The position numbers and the translations under genes are program-made. This document shows positions 1 through 6,354 of a stretch of 15,765 nucleotides of DNA, piece by piece; position 1 is the stretch's first letter; the number at the start of each line of letters is the position of its first letter. The stretch lies in NCBI GenBank assembly GCA_030838245.1, contig JAUTXB010000047.1, positions 1 to 15,765 of the forward strand, given 5' to 3'. A model generated the notes under the pieces. That model did no database searches, had not been told where the DNA came from, and saw nothing but the letters and a program-made list of their open reading frames with translations. Source of the stretch: Acidimicrobiaceae bacterium. Lineage in GTDB: Bacteria > Actinomycetota > Acidimicrobiia > Acidimicrobiales > RAAP-2.

Positions 1-2
1 TG

Positions 3-125
3 ATGCATGCCCTGCTCGTCGCTCGTTCCCGCTTCGTGACCCGCCTGGATGCCTGGATCGCCTCCATCCCGACGAAGCCGACGCCCCCTGAATCAATCTC
101 CCCGACGAGGGCCCGACTTCGATGA
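3..125 (+). CDS. 3' end of an unidentified gene entering from the left edge
   Basis: The reading frame is open from the window edge and ends with a TGA at 123-125. Third codon positions are almost all G or C over its first 30 codons, as in the confident genes here, so I read it as real coding sequence. The last 40 residues include a stretch like LLVARSRFVTRLDAWIASIP, possibly a terminal amphipathic helix. An ATG at 3-5 exists, but the gene probably starts outside the window. Its stop overlaps the ATG of the next gene as ATGA at 122-125, which suggests translational coupling. Too little is visible to name a family. Confidence 0.5.
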   Translation: MHALLVARSRFVTRLDAWIASIPTKPTPPESISPTRARLR

Positions 126-616
126 CCGTCGGGGCACCGCGCCGCCTGGACCGTCGGCCCATGGGCCGTCTGTTCAACAGTTGTTGGCGATCGGCCCAGC
201 GGAGCCGCCGGCTGATGTCGCGGGCCGTACGCGGCGCCGAGCAAGCCGTCGGTCGGGCACGCGATCACGCCGCGCCCATGGGTGACCTTCCCCGGCTGCT
301 CCAGCGGCTCAGGTTGGCGGCCGACCAGGTCGACCACGACCTCGTCCTCCAGGCCGGGGCGGGCATCCATCGGGCGAGCTTCGAAGAGGCGACCCGACGG
401 GTGGCCAAGGTGGTCTCGGCTTCGACCCGGATCGAGTTCGCGGCCACGACGTGCGTCGAAGGCACGAGGAATTCGAGAGAGCGTTCGATTGCCACGTCGG
501 TCGATCACGAGGCGGGCGCCATCCTCGACGAACTGGGCGCCAATCCAGCGACCAACCCAGGCGCAACCACTGGTACGGCAGATCGAGCAGATCGACGGTC
601 CTCATCCGCGCCCTAG
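122..616 (+). CDS. Unidentified 164-aa protein in an operon with the GH5 hydrolase
   Basis: I do not recognise a family. I call it a gene for four reasons. Third-position GC is high through most of its length. An SD-like GAGGG at 107-111 lies 10 nt before the ATG. The ATG overlaps the preceding stop (ATGA). The stop at 614-616 is 11 nt from the start of the next gene. The protein looks soluble, with no signal peptide or membrane segment. Its basic N-terminal third is followed by a helical middle (MGDLPRLLQRLRLAADQVDH around residues 53-72). The C-terminal tail is rich in Ala, Thr, Asn and Arg. The same DNA also reads openly on the other strand, but with poorer codon usage. An internal start at Met14 (161) is possible. 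Confidence 0.5.
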   Translation: MTVGAPRRLDRRPMGRLFNSCWRSAQRSRRLMSRAVRGAEQAVGRARDHAAPMGDLPRLLQRLRLAADQVDHDLVLQAGAGIHRASFEEATRRVAKVVSASTRIEFAATTCVEGTRNSRERSIATSVDHEAGAILDELGANPATNPGATTGTADRADRRSSSAP

Positions 617-627
617 CGAGAGGGCTT

Positions 628-2352
628 ATGGCGGCAGTAATGGTCGTGTCGGCCGTCGTAGGTGGTGTAGCCGGTCGCAGCAGTGCGGCTACGCCGGCTC
701 CACGGGCAGCACCAGCGACGGCAGCGGCGGCGGCGATCAGGCCAACCGTGCTGCCCAGCCTGTCGTCCGTGTCCCAGGTGCTACCGGGCGCCCTCGACGC
801 GTCGGCGGTGCAGGGACCCATCCGCTCACCGGGAGGTCCGTTCCTCTATGACCAACAGGGTCGGGTCGTGTTCTTCCACGGCGTCAACGCCGTGTACAAG
901 CTTCCGCCCTACGAGCTCTACCCGGCGCCCGGGAAACCGTGGAACTTCTCGGCTGCCGACGCGTCACTGATCGCCGCCCTCGGCTTCAACGTGGTCCGGT
1001 TGGGGATGACCTGGAAGGGTCTGGAGCCGGGAACGGCCAAGACCAACGACCCCTCCATCTGCAGTCGGGGGGCGCCACGCGATCCACACCAGTTCAACCA
1101 GGCCGTTCTCAACGCCTATCTCGACAACCTGGCCAAGACCGTGGCCCTCCTCGGCCGGTTCCACATCTACACCCTGCTCGACATGCACCAAGACGTCTAC
1201 AACGAGAATTTCGACGGCGAAGGGGCTCCGAGCTGGGCCGTCTGTACCGACGGCGCCCGACGGACGGACACACCCGGGCGGTGGTCCCAGAACTATGCGA
1301 CCGCCGCGGCTGACAATGCCTACCGCCATTTCTGGGCCAACAACGTCATCGGTGATCTTCAAGGCGAGTACGACCGCGTGTGGGCGGCGGCGGCCAGCTA
1401 CTTCCGCACCAATCCCTGGGTCCTCGGCTATGACCCGTTCAACGAACCGTTCTCGAAGTCGCTGGTCACCCGCGGTGACGAGCAGTTCGACAGCCAGCTC
1501 GAGTGCTTCTACACCGGCACCGCCGTCACGGGCAGTCCGGGGCGCGGCGCGGCGCCGATCAGGTGCCCGTCACATGATCCGGCTGCGGGGGTCATTCCCC
1601 GGATTCTGGCTGCCGACCCGGGCCACCTGGTCTTCTACGAGCCGGACATCTTCGGGAGCCGCGGGCGCCCCAACTTCATCGGGCCCATGAACTTCCCCAA
1701 CCTCGTGTTCAACGTGCACGTCTACTGCAGCTACCGCAGCGGGAAGACGGGCAACCCGACCGACATCGCCGCGTGTGCCGACCAAGGGGTGCGCACGCTC
1801 CAGAAGCGCTCGGCCAGCCGGCGCGAGCTGGCATCGGCGGCTCAGCCCAACGGTCCGGCCTGGTTCGTCAGCGAGTTCGGGGCCACCTCGAGCACGGCGC
1901 TCCTCGACCGGCTGACCGCCGAGGCCGACCGCACCCTGGTCGGATGGACCTACTGGTCGTGGAAGTACTACGGCGACCCGACCGGGAGTGCCGACGAGGC
2001 GTTGCTCGCTCCCGACGGGCACCTTCGCGCCACCGCCCGCGTCCTGGCCCGCACCTACCCCCAGGCCATCGCCGGGCGGCCGACGTCGGTGTCGTTCGAC
2101 GCCACCAGCGGTGCCTTTCACCTCGTCTACGCGCCCGATCATGCCATCCACGCGGCCACGGTCATCTTTGTCCCGACCCAGATCCACTACCCCGCCGGGT
2201 ACTGCGCGCGGGTCTCGGGGGGCACGGTGATCTCCAAGCCGGGCAGTCGCCTCCTCGAAGTCGACAATGCTCCCACCTCGCGCTCCGTGCGGGTGAACGT
2301 CACCGCCGGGGCCTGCGCACCGCGGCGCGGGCCGTACATCCCGCCGCGTTGA
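628..2352 (+). CDS. Secreted GH5 endoglycoceramidase-like glycoside hydrolase
   Basis: This is a 574-aa predicted exported retaining glycoside hydrolase of clan GH-A, family 5. Endoglycoceramidases of this type cleave the glycan-ceramide bond of glycosphingolipids; the actual substrate here is not proven. The start ATG follows GAGAGGG at 618-624, just after the preceding stop, and gives a hydrophobic signal (MAAVMVVSAVVGGVAG) followed by an Ala/Pro-rich linker. The TIM barrel starts near residue 70 (VVFFHGVNAVYK). The acid/base Glu is in GYDPFNEPFS (about residue 273) and the nucleophile Glu in WFVSEFGA (about residue 416). A TYPQAIAGRPTSVSFD segment opens the C-terminal beta domain typical of this subgroup. 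In-frame GTG 451 would add 59 residues that lie within the previous gene, so I rejected it. The last residues are Pro/Arg rich. Confidence is high for GH5 and moderate for the subfamily. Confidence 0.88.
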   Translation: MAAVMVVSAVVGGVAGRSSAATPAPRAAPATAAAAAIRPTVLPSLSSVSQVLPGALDASAVQGPIRSPGGPFLYDQQGRVVFFHGVNAVYKLPPYELYPAPGKPWNFSAADASLIAALGFNVVRLGMTWKGLEPGTAKTNDPSICSRGAPRDPHQFNQAVLNAYLDNLAKTVALLGRFHIYTLLDMHQDVYNENFDGEGAPSWAVCTDGARRTDTPGRWSQNYATAAADNAYRHFWANNVIGDLQGEYDRVWAAAASYFRTNPWVLGYDPFNEPFSKSLVTRGDEQFDSQLECFYTGTAVTGSPGRGAAPIRCPSHDPAAGVIPRILAADPGHLVFYEPDIFGSRGRPNFIGPMNFPNLVFNVHVYCSYRSGKTGNPTDIAACADQGVRTLQKRSASRRELASAAQPNGPAWFVSEFGATSSTALLDRLTAEADRTLVGWTYWSWKYYGDPTGSADEALLAPDGHLRATARVLARTYPQAIAGRPTSVSFDATSGAFHLVYAPDHAIHAATVIFVPTQIHYPAGYCARVSGGTVISKPGSRLLEVDNAPTSRSVRVNVTAGACAPRRGPYIPPR

Positions 2353-2367
2353 TGGCTCACCTCGGCG

Positions 2368-2396
2368 AGGCTCAGGGTGTCAGGCTCAGGGGTGTC
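2368..2396. repeat. Tandem 14/15-bp direct repeat at a convergent gene end
   Basis: AGGCTCAGGGTGTC (2368-2381) is followed immediately by AGGCTCAGGGGTGTC (2382-2396), a copy with one extra G. It lies in the 33-bp gap between the convergent GH5 and YkuD genes and runs over the stop codon of the latter (2386-2388), so the last codons of the YkuD protein derive from the second copy. It is probably a small local duplication. I see no T-rich terminator here. Confidence 0.7.
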
Positions 2397-3252
2397 GATG
2401 GTGGGCCCGTGATTGCCGGGCCGGGTTCAGTGTGGCCACGACGTCGATGGGCGTCCCCGCCGGCATGACCCGCAGCCGCGCCATGTCGCCGTCGAGCAGC
2501 CGGATGCCCCCGTGAGAGAGCTGGCCCCCTCCCCCCTGGAGTGCGGCCAGGGTGTCAAGCGGTCCGGTGATGGCCACCATGGCGGCGCCCTCCTGCTCCC
2601 AATCGGTGACGGTGTTGGCGAATGCCGAGGTGACCACCACGAACGGCCCGTATGCCGGATTCGGTGCCTGGGCGAACAGAGCCACGAAGAAGCTCCCGAT
2701 AGGCGTGGGGTACTGCGCCGACCCGACCACTGCCGGTGCCTGGAGCACCAGCTTGGACCGCTGGTACAGCAGCAACCGCTTGGTCGAGAGGTCGACGACG
2801 ACGTGGTAGCCGGTGTGGGTCAGCGACGCGGCCGGCGCGGCGATCCAGGCGGTCAGGTTGTTCGGGCGTCGGAGGAGCCGAACATGGAGCCGCTCGTGCT
2901 CCATCCCGATGACGGGCAGGCCCAGGGTCGCCCCCGACCAGGACGGGTCCACCGATCCCGTCACTGTCGCCGAGGTCGAACTGGCATAGCAGGAAGTCGG
3001 TCCGTGCAACGTGGCGATAAGGCTGAAGGGCGCGACCGTGGAGCTTGAGGGGATCACCTCCCGGTTCGGCGCTGGGCGGGATTCCGTCGATGGCGGTGTC
3101 GACGCGCGTCTCGTGGGGGCGCTATCAGTGACCCACAGCCCGACAAGGATCAGGGCCACCAGGGCGGAGAGCACCCCGCACGTCCGAAGCAGCCGAGCGA
3201 GGCGCCGGTCGCGACGCGTTCTTCGTTGTGGTTGTCGTCGTGGTGGCGGCAT
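2386..3252 (-). CDS. Membrane-anchored YkuD (L,D-transpeptidase fold) protein lacking the catalytic cysteine
   Basis: This is a 288-aa protein with a very basic cytoplasmic N-terminus, one membrane segment (about residues 22-42, LLRTCGVLSALVALILVGLW) and a Ser/Thr/Pro linker. An unassigned domain covers about residues 75-145 and a YkuD domain about 148-272. YkuD hallmarks are present: VVVDLSTKRLLLYQ, YPTPIGSFFV and the C-terminal SHGGIRLLDGDMARL. In active L,D-transpeptidases, which form 3-3 cross-links in peptidoglycan, that last motif is SHGC[IV]R. Here residue 249 is Gly (codon GGC, + strand 2506-2508), and the upstream conserved His-Gly is ITG (about 228-230). It is therefore probably non-catalytic and could bind peptidoglycan instead. 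It starts at ATG with no good SD and is divergent from the deacetylase gene. Confidence 0.85.
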   Translation of the reverse strand: MPPPRRQPQRRTRRDRRLARLLRTCGVLSALVALILVGLWVTDSAPTRRASTPPSTESRPAPNREVIPSSSTVAPFSLIATLHGPTSCYASSTSATVTGSVDPSWSGATLGLPVIGMEHERLHVRLLRRPNNLTAWIAAPAASLTHTGYHVVVDLSTKRLLLYQRSKLVLQAPAVVGSAQYPTPIGSFFVALFAQAPNPAYGPFVVVTSAFANTVTDWEQEGAAMVAITGPLDTLAALQGGGGQLSHGGIRLLDGDMARLRVMPAGTPIDVVATLNPARQSRAHHRHP

Positions 3253-3271
3253 CGTGAATGCATCGCCAGAA

Positions 3272-3304
3272 GGACCGGTCCCGATGGGATGCGACGGTCA
3301 CCTT
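3272..3304. promoter_or_regulatory. Divergent promoter region with a 10-bp perfect palindrome
   Basis: The 110-bp gap between the divergent YkuD and deacetylase genes holds GGACCGGTCC (3272-3281), a perfect palindrome. On the minus strand a TAAGGT (3304-3299) could be a TANNNT-type -10 for the YkuD gene, which would put the palindrome in its leader like an operator. Both assignments are weak, because a 10-bp GC-rich palindrome can occur by chance in such DNA. Confidence 0.25.
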
Positions 3305-3362
3305 AGACGTGGACCTCGCCTCGGCGGAGTGTCCGTCCCTGCCGATCGACAGGTGTCATAGC

Positions 3363-4268
3363 ATGCTGCCCGTGTCCGATCCCGGTCAGCCGTGCCGCGG
3401 GTGTGCCCAACACGGGAATGTGAACCGCCGGCGCTTCCTCACCCTGTTAGCCACCGGTGCCTCACTGGCCCTGGCCGGATGCACCACCGGGGCTCGGGCC
3501 ATCGGCCGCACCGGTGCCATTGCTCAGCGGCGTCACGATCTGATCACACCGGTGGCCCAGCCCGCACCCATCCTCTCCGGCGGCGAAGCCGGGGCACCCC
3601 TGGCTCTGGGGCAGATCCCTGCGGCTCGGCCGGGCCCTCCGGCCTTGGTGTGGCACGGGCCGGCCGGAACCCAGCAGATCGCCCTCACCATCGACGACGG
3701 GTACTGCGGGGATTGCATCGCCAAGTACGTGGAGTTCGCCCAGAGCTCCGGGGTCCACATCACCTTCAACCCGAACGGCATCTACGATCGCCTGTGGACC
3801 CCGCAAGTGGTGGAGACCCTCCAGCCGCTGATCGCCAACAAACAGGTGCAGATCGGCAACCACACCTGGACCCACGCCGATCTGCGCACCCTCTCCACCG
3901 TGGCCATCGCCGACGAGCTCAACCGGAACGAGGAGTGGATCGAGACCAAGTTCGGGATCACTTCTCGGCCCTGGTTCCGCCCGCCGTACGGCTACTACAA
4001 CCAGCGCATCAACGACACCGCCGGCCACCTCGGCTTCACCAACATCATGATGTGGAACGGCAGCTTCGGTGACTCGGAAGCGATCAGCCCCACCCAGCTG
4101 CTGAACCTGGCCCAGCAGTACCTCACCCCGGGAACGATCGTCCTCGGCCACCTGAACCACCCGACGGTCCTGTCGCTGTTCGGACAGATCCAATCGCTGA
4201 TCGCCGAGCGCAACCTCGATCCGGTCACGTTGGACGAGATGTTCGGGACATCTCGGGTCACGGGTTGA
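3363..4268 (+). CDS. Tat-exported lipoprotein polysaccharide deacetylase (NodB fold)
   Basis: This is a predicted metal-dependent carbohydrate esterase (CE4 type) removing acetyl groups from N-acetylated glycans outside the cell. The N-terminus carries a twin-arginine signal NRRRFLTLLATGASLALAGC with a lipobox (LAGC, Cys at about residue 40), so it is likely a Tat lipoprotein. NodB motifs are in order: TIDDGY (Asp-Asp about 111-112), HTWTH (167-171), FRPPYGYYN (from about 205) and the terminal GH of IVLGHLNH (His about 263). ATG 3363 has an SD-like AGGTG about 7 nt upstream. GTG 3420 would start directly at the Tat motif and is a good alternative; ATG 3258 has no support. Usual length for the family at 301 aa. 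The neighbouring envelope genes suggest a role in cell-wall or capsule glycan remodelling. The exact substrate is unknown. Confidence 0.87.
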   Translation: MLPVSDPGQPCRGCAQHGNVNRRRFLTLLATGASLALAGCTTGARAIGRTGAIAQRRHDLITPVAQPAPILSGGEAGAPLALGQIPAARPGPPALVWHGPAGTQQIALTIDDGYCGDCIAKYVEFAQSSGVHITFNPNGIYDRLWTPQVVETLQPLIANKQVQIGNHTWTHADLRTLSTVAIADELNRNEEWIETKFGITSRPWFRPPYGYYNQRINDTAGHLGFTNIMMWNGSFGDSEAISPTQLLNLAQQYLTPGTIVLGHLNHPTVLSLFGQIQSLIAERNLDPVTLDEMFGTSRVTG

Positions 4269-4282
4269 TCGCTGGGTCTGGC

Positions 4283-4329
4283 GGTCCGGTCGGTTCGACC
4301 TTCCGCGCCCCCGTCAGGTGGCCCGGACC
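4283..4329. terminator. Possible stem-loop between convergent genes
   Basis: In the 80-bp gap between the convergent deacetylase and small barrel genes, GGTCG-GTT-CGACC (4288-4300) can form a 5-bp hairpin. GGTCCGG (4283-4289) can also pair with CCGGACC (4323-4329) over a long loop. There is no T-run, so intrinsic termination is uncertain. Confidence 0.25.
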
Positions 4330-4348
4330 AACCTCTGACCGGCGAAGC

Positions 4349-4657
4349 TCACGACCTGGACCCGGTCGGACCCCAGACGTGGATCACCGACAGGGGAACC
4401 CGCTCGGGTTCAGCCGGCAACTGGTCGCCGAAGATCTCGCCAAGCAGGCCGTGTACTACTGGGTGCAGTCGCTCCTCGGCGAATCGGTCCCAGTCCGCCT
4501 CTGACTCCCACACGTCGATGTAGCGGAGGCCGCCCTCGGGGCGCTCGACGGCGATGTGCACGATGAAACCCGGGGCGGGCTCGTCGCCCACGCCTTTCAC
4601 GATGCGCTGGTAAAAGGTGGCGTCGATTGGGACGTCCTGGGTGAATGCGTAGGCCAA
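4349..4657 (-). CDS. Small dimeric alpha/beta-barrel (ABM-like) protein
   Basis: This is a 102-aa soluble protein with the ferredoxin-like layout of the dimeric alpha/beta-barrel superfamily (antibiotic-biosynthesis-monooxygenase-like). The order is a strand (MAYAFTQDVP), a helix, a strand (PGFIVHIAVERPEG), a strand ending in YIDVWES and the helix ADWDRFAEERLHPVV. The IDVWES..FxxF..ERL pattern is common in actinobacterial members of unknown function. Some relatives are cofactor-less monooxygenases or isomerases, but no catalytic set can be assigned here. The start is TTG, chosen because GGAGGG sits 7 nt upstream and no better start exists. It is divergent from the TetR gene with an operator-like palindrome between them, so TetR control is likely. 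Confidence 0.7.
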   Translation of the reverse strand: MAYAFTQDVPIDATFYQRIVKGVGDEPAPGFIVHIAVERPEGGLRYIDVWESEADWDRFAEERLHPVVHGLLGEIFGDQLPAEPERVPLSVIHVWGPTGSRS

Positions 4658-4674
4658 GGCCCAGCCCTCCTGAC

Positions 4675-4703
4675 TTGATCCGAAGTGGACTCGGATTAAT
4701 AAT
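4675..4703 (+). promoter_or_regulatory. TetR-gene promoter with a 19-bp palindromic operator in the spacer
   Basis: TTGATC (4675-4680) and AATAAT (4698-4703, 5 of 6 bases of TATAAT) are 17 bp apart and make a good sigma-70-type promoter. Between them lies ATCCGA-N7-TCGGAT (4678-4696), a dyad of TetR-operator size. Transcription would start near 4710-4711, on the ATG at 4711, so the mRNA would be leaderless. Repressor binding here would block both the regulator gene and the divergent barrel gene. Inferred from sequence only. Confidence 0.55.
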
Positions 4704-4710
4704 GAACGCC

Positions 4711-5355
4711 ATGAGCCGCGAAGTCAAGAAGCGTACGTACGACACCGCTGGCCGAAGGGCCCGTTCGTCAGAAACAAGACAGCGAATCGTCGAGGCGGCG
4801 CGGGAGCTCATGCTCGAGCGCGGCTACCGGGCGACGACGGTTGCCGCCATCGCCACCCTGGCCGGCGTCAACGTCGATACGGTCTACGAGCTAGTGGGCC
4901 GCAAGTCGGTTCTGCTTGGCGAGCTGATCGAGCAGGCGATCTCCGGAGTCGATCACGCCGTGGTCGCCGAGGAACGCGCCCACATCGTGGCCATGCGGGC
5001 GGAAGCCGATCCGGCCAAAAAGCTGGCCATGTACGCCCACGCCATACGACAGACTCAGGCCCGCATCGCACCGCTCTTCCTGGCCCTGCGAGATGCCTCA
5101 TCCACCGAACCCGAAGCGCGACACGTCTGGCAGCAGATCAGCGATCGCCGGGCGGCCAACATGCGCAAGCTGGCCCGTGACCTTCGTGACGCCGGCGGGT
5201 TCCGCACAGGACTGTCGATCGATGAGGCCGCCGACATCGTGTGGGTCACCAACAGCTCGGAGGTCTATGTGATGCTCACCACCGAGCGCGGCTGGTCGCC
5301 CGATCGCTACGAGCGCTGGCTGGCTGACGCCTGGTGCCGGCTGTTGCTCGACTGA
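4711..5355 (+). CDS. TetR/AcrR family transcriptional regulator
   Basis: This 214-aa regulator has a typical N-terminal TetR DNA-binding domain. Helix 1 begins at ETRQRIVEAARELMLERG, then the helix-turn-helix TTVAAIATLAGVNVDTVYEL (about residues 43-62) and the closing helix KSVLLGELIEQAI. The C-terminal ligand-binding half is helical and not assignable to a ligand. I choose ATG 4711 because the upstream -10 predicts a transcript starting there. ATG 4702 lies inside that -10 and would add three residues; farther starts lie in the divergent gene's leader. It probably represses itself and the divergent barrel gene through the palindrome at 4678-4696. It is convergent to the DapA-like gene with a 9-bp gap. 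That palindrome is not repeated upstream of the 8119 operon. Confidence 0.88.
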   Translation: MSREVKKRTYDTAGRRARSSETRQRIVEAARELMLERGYRATTVAAIATLAGVNVDTVYELVGRKSVLLGELIEQAISGVDHAVVAEERAHIVAMRAEADPAKKLAMYAHAIRQTQARIAPLFLALRDASSTEPEARHVWQQISDRRAANMRKLARDLRDAGGFRTGLSIDEAADIVWVTNSSEVYVMLTTERGWSPDRYERWLADAWCRLLLD

Positions 5356-5364
5356 GGCCGACCG

Positions 5365-6354
5365 CTACCGGACCCACGTCGGCTCGAGGCTCTCGGTCTC
5401 TGCGATCCGCAGGTCGTCCAACCCTCTGGCAATCTCCTCCAGGGCGGAGTCGTCGAGGGGTAGGTAGGGAGGGCGGAGATGCCAGCCGGGCAGGTCGAGG
5501 GCGCGGAGCGCCGACTTGGTGAACCGGAGGCTTCCCCCCGGCCATCGGTTAACAGCGGACAGCTGCATGATGCGGTCGTGAGCCGCGGCCATACGCCGGT
5601 GGTCACCCTCGGCATGGTGTCTGATCACCGACCCGCATAGTTTCGGGGCGATGATCGCCTCGGTGCACAAGAATCCCTGACCGCCGAGCTCCAGTGCGGT
5701 CCGGGCCAGCTGGGGACCTCCCACGTGCACGTCGACCCGCTCGTCGGCCAGCTCGAGGACCTGTGTGAGATAGTCGAGGTCCCGTGTGGTGCAGTTGATC
5801 CCGATGATGTGGGGATAGTCGTCGATCAGGCGACCGAGCATCTCGATCGGGATCATGTACCCGAGCATGAAATGAGTCGACAGGACCGCCGGGATGTTCA
5901 TGCGCTCGAGGTTGGTGCGGAAGAAGAGCTCGAGCTCGGTCGGCATCGGCTGGTTGCCATGTCCGAGGTCCAAGCAATAGAGCTGCATGGCGTCCATCCC
6001 CACCGACTCGGCGATCCTGATGAGCTCGTAGGTTTCCTCGGCGCCGTGCGGTTCCACCCCCATGACCCGCGCCTGCTGGCGCCCGGCCATGACCTCCTTG
6101 GTGACACCGTAGAGACGCTCCGTCTCCGCCCGCGTCAAGGCGAAGCCCTCGCCGGGCGACGAGGTCCCGACGAATGCGCCGACGCCGCCCCGAGCGAGCC
6201 GATCGACGTGCAGCCGCAGCCCCTCCTCGTCGAGCTCGTGCTTGGCATCGAAAGGGGTAATAGTGCAACAAAAGACGCTGGGTTCTCGCGTCGTCGTCTC
6301 CGCCCCCCGCTTTGACGGCGCACGCCCGCCCGATGCTCCTCCCACGGTGATCAC
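5365..6354 (-). CDS. DapA-family (TIM barrel) protein with the Schiff-base lysine replaced
   Basis: This is a 329-aa protein of the dihydrodipicolinate synthase/N-acetylneuraminate lyase superfamily. The fold is visible from VFCCTITPFDAKHELDEEGL (from about residue 27) through GTSSPGEGFALT (about 63-74) to the helical C-terminus. Class I aldolases of this family use a Lys in a GIKE-like motif and a Tyr near YNVP. Here the motif is IIGINCTTRDL with Asn187 (codon AAC, + strand 5794-5796), and the Tyr region reads VLSTHFMLGY. A Schiff-base mechanism is therefore unlikely. Residues such as CLDLGHGNQPMP may form another active site. The start is GTG 6354, overlapping the amidohydrolase stop (GTGA); GTG 6345 is an alternative. 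It is the last gene of the EthD-amidohydrolase operon, so probably part of a catabolic or isomerising step. Family is clear, function unknown. Confidence 0.8.
   Translation of the reverse strand: MITVGGASGGRAPSKRGAETTTREPSVFCCTITPFDAKHELDEEGLRLHVDRLARGGVGAFVGTSSPGEGFALTRAETERLYGVTKEVMAGRQQARVMGVEPHGAEETYELIRIAESVGMDAMQLYCLDLGHGNQPMPTELELFFRTNLERMNIPAVLSTHFMLGYMIPIEMLGRLIDDYPHIIGINCTTRDLDYLTQVLELADERVDVHVGGPQLARTALELGGQGFLCTEAIIAPKLCGSVIRHHAEGDHRRMAAAHDRIMQLSAVNRWPGGSLRFTKSALRALDLPGWHLRPPYLPLDDSALEEIARGLDDLRIAETESLEPTWVR

Noticed and set aside
309..821. Minus-strand open frame across the 164-aa gene and the GH5 signal peptide
   Set aside because: The Arg/Pro-rich product has no domain, and codon bias favours the plus-strand frames.
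3462..4193. Minus-strand open frame of 243 codons
   Set aside because: It mirrors the deacetylase, whose NodB motifs are complete; its product is low-complexity Gly/Asp/Val/Arg sequence.
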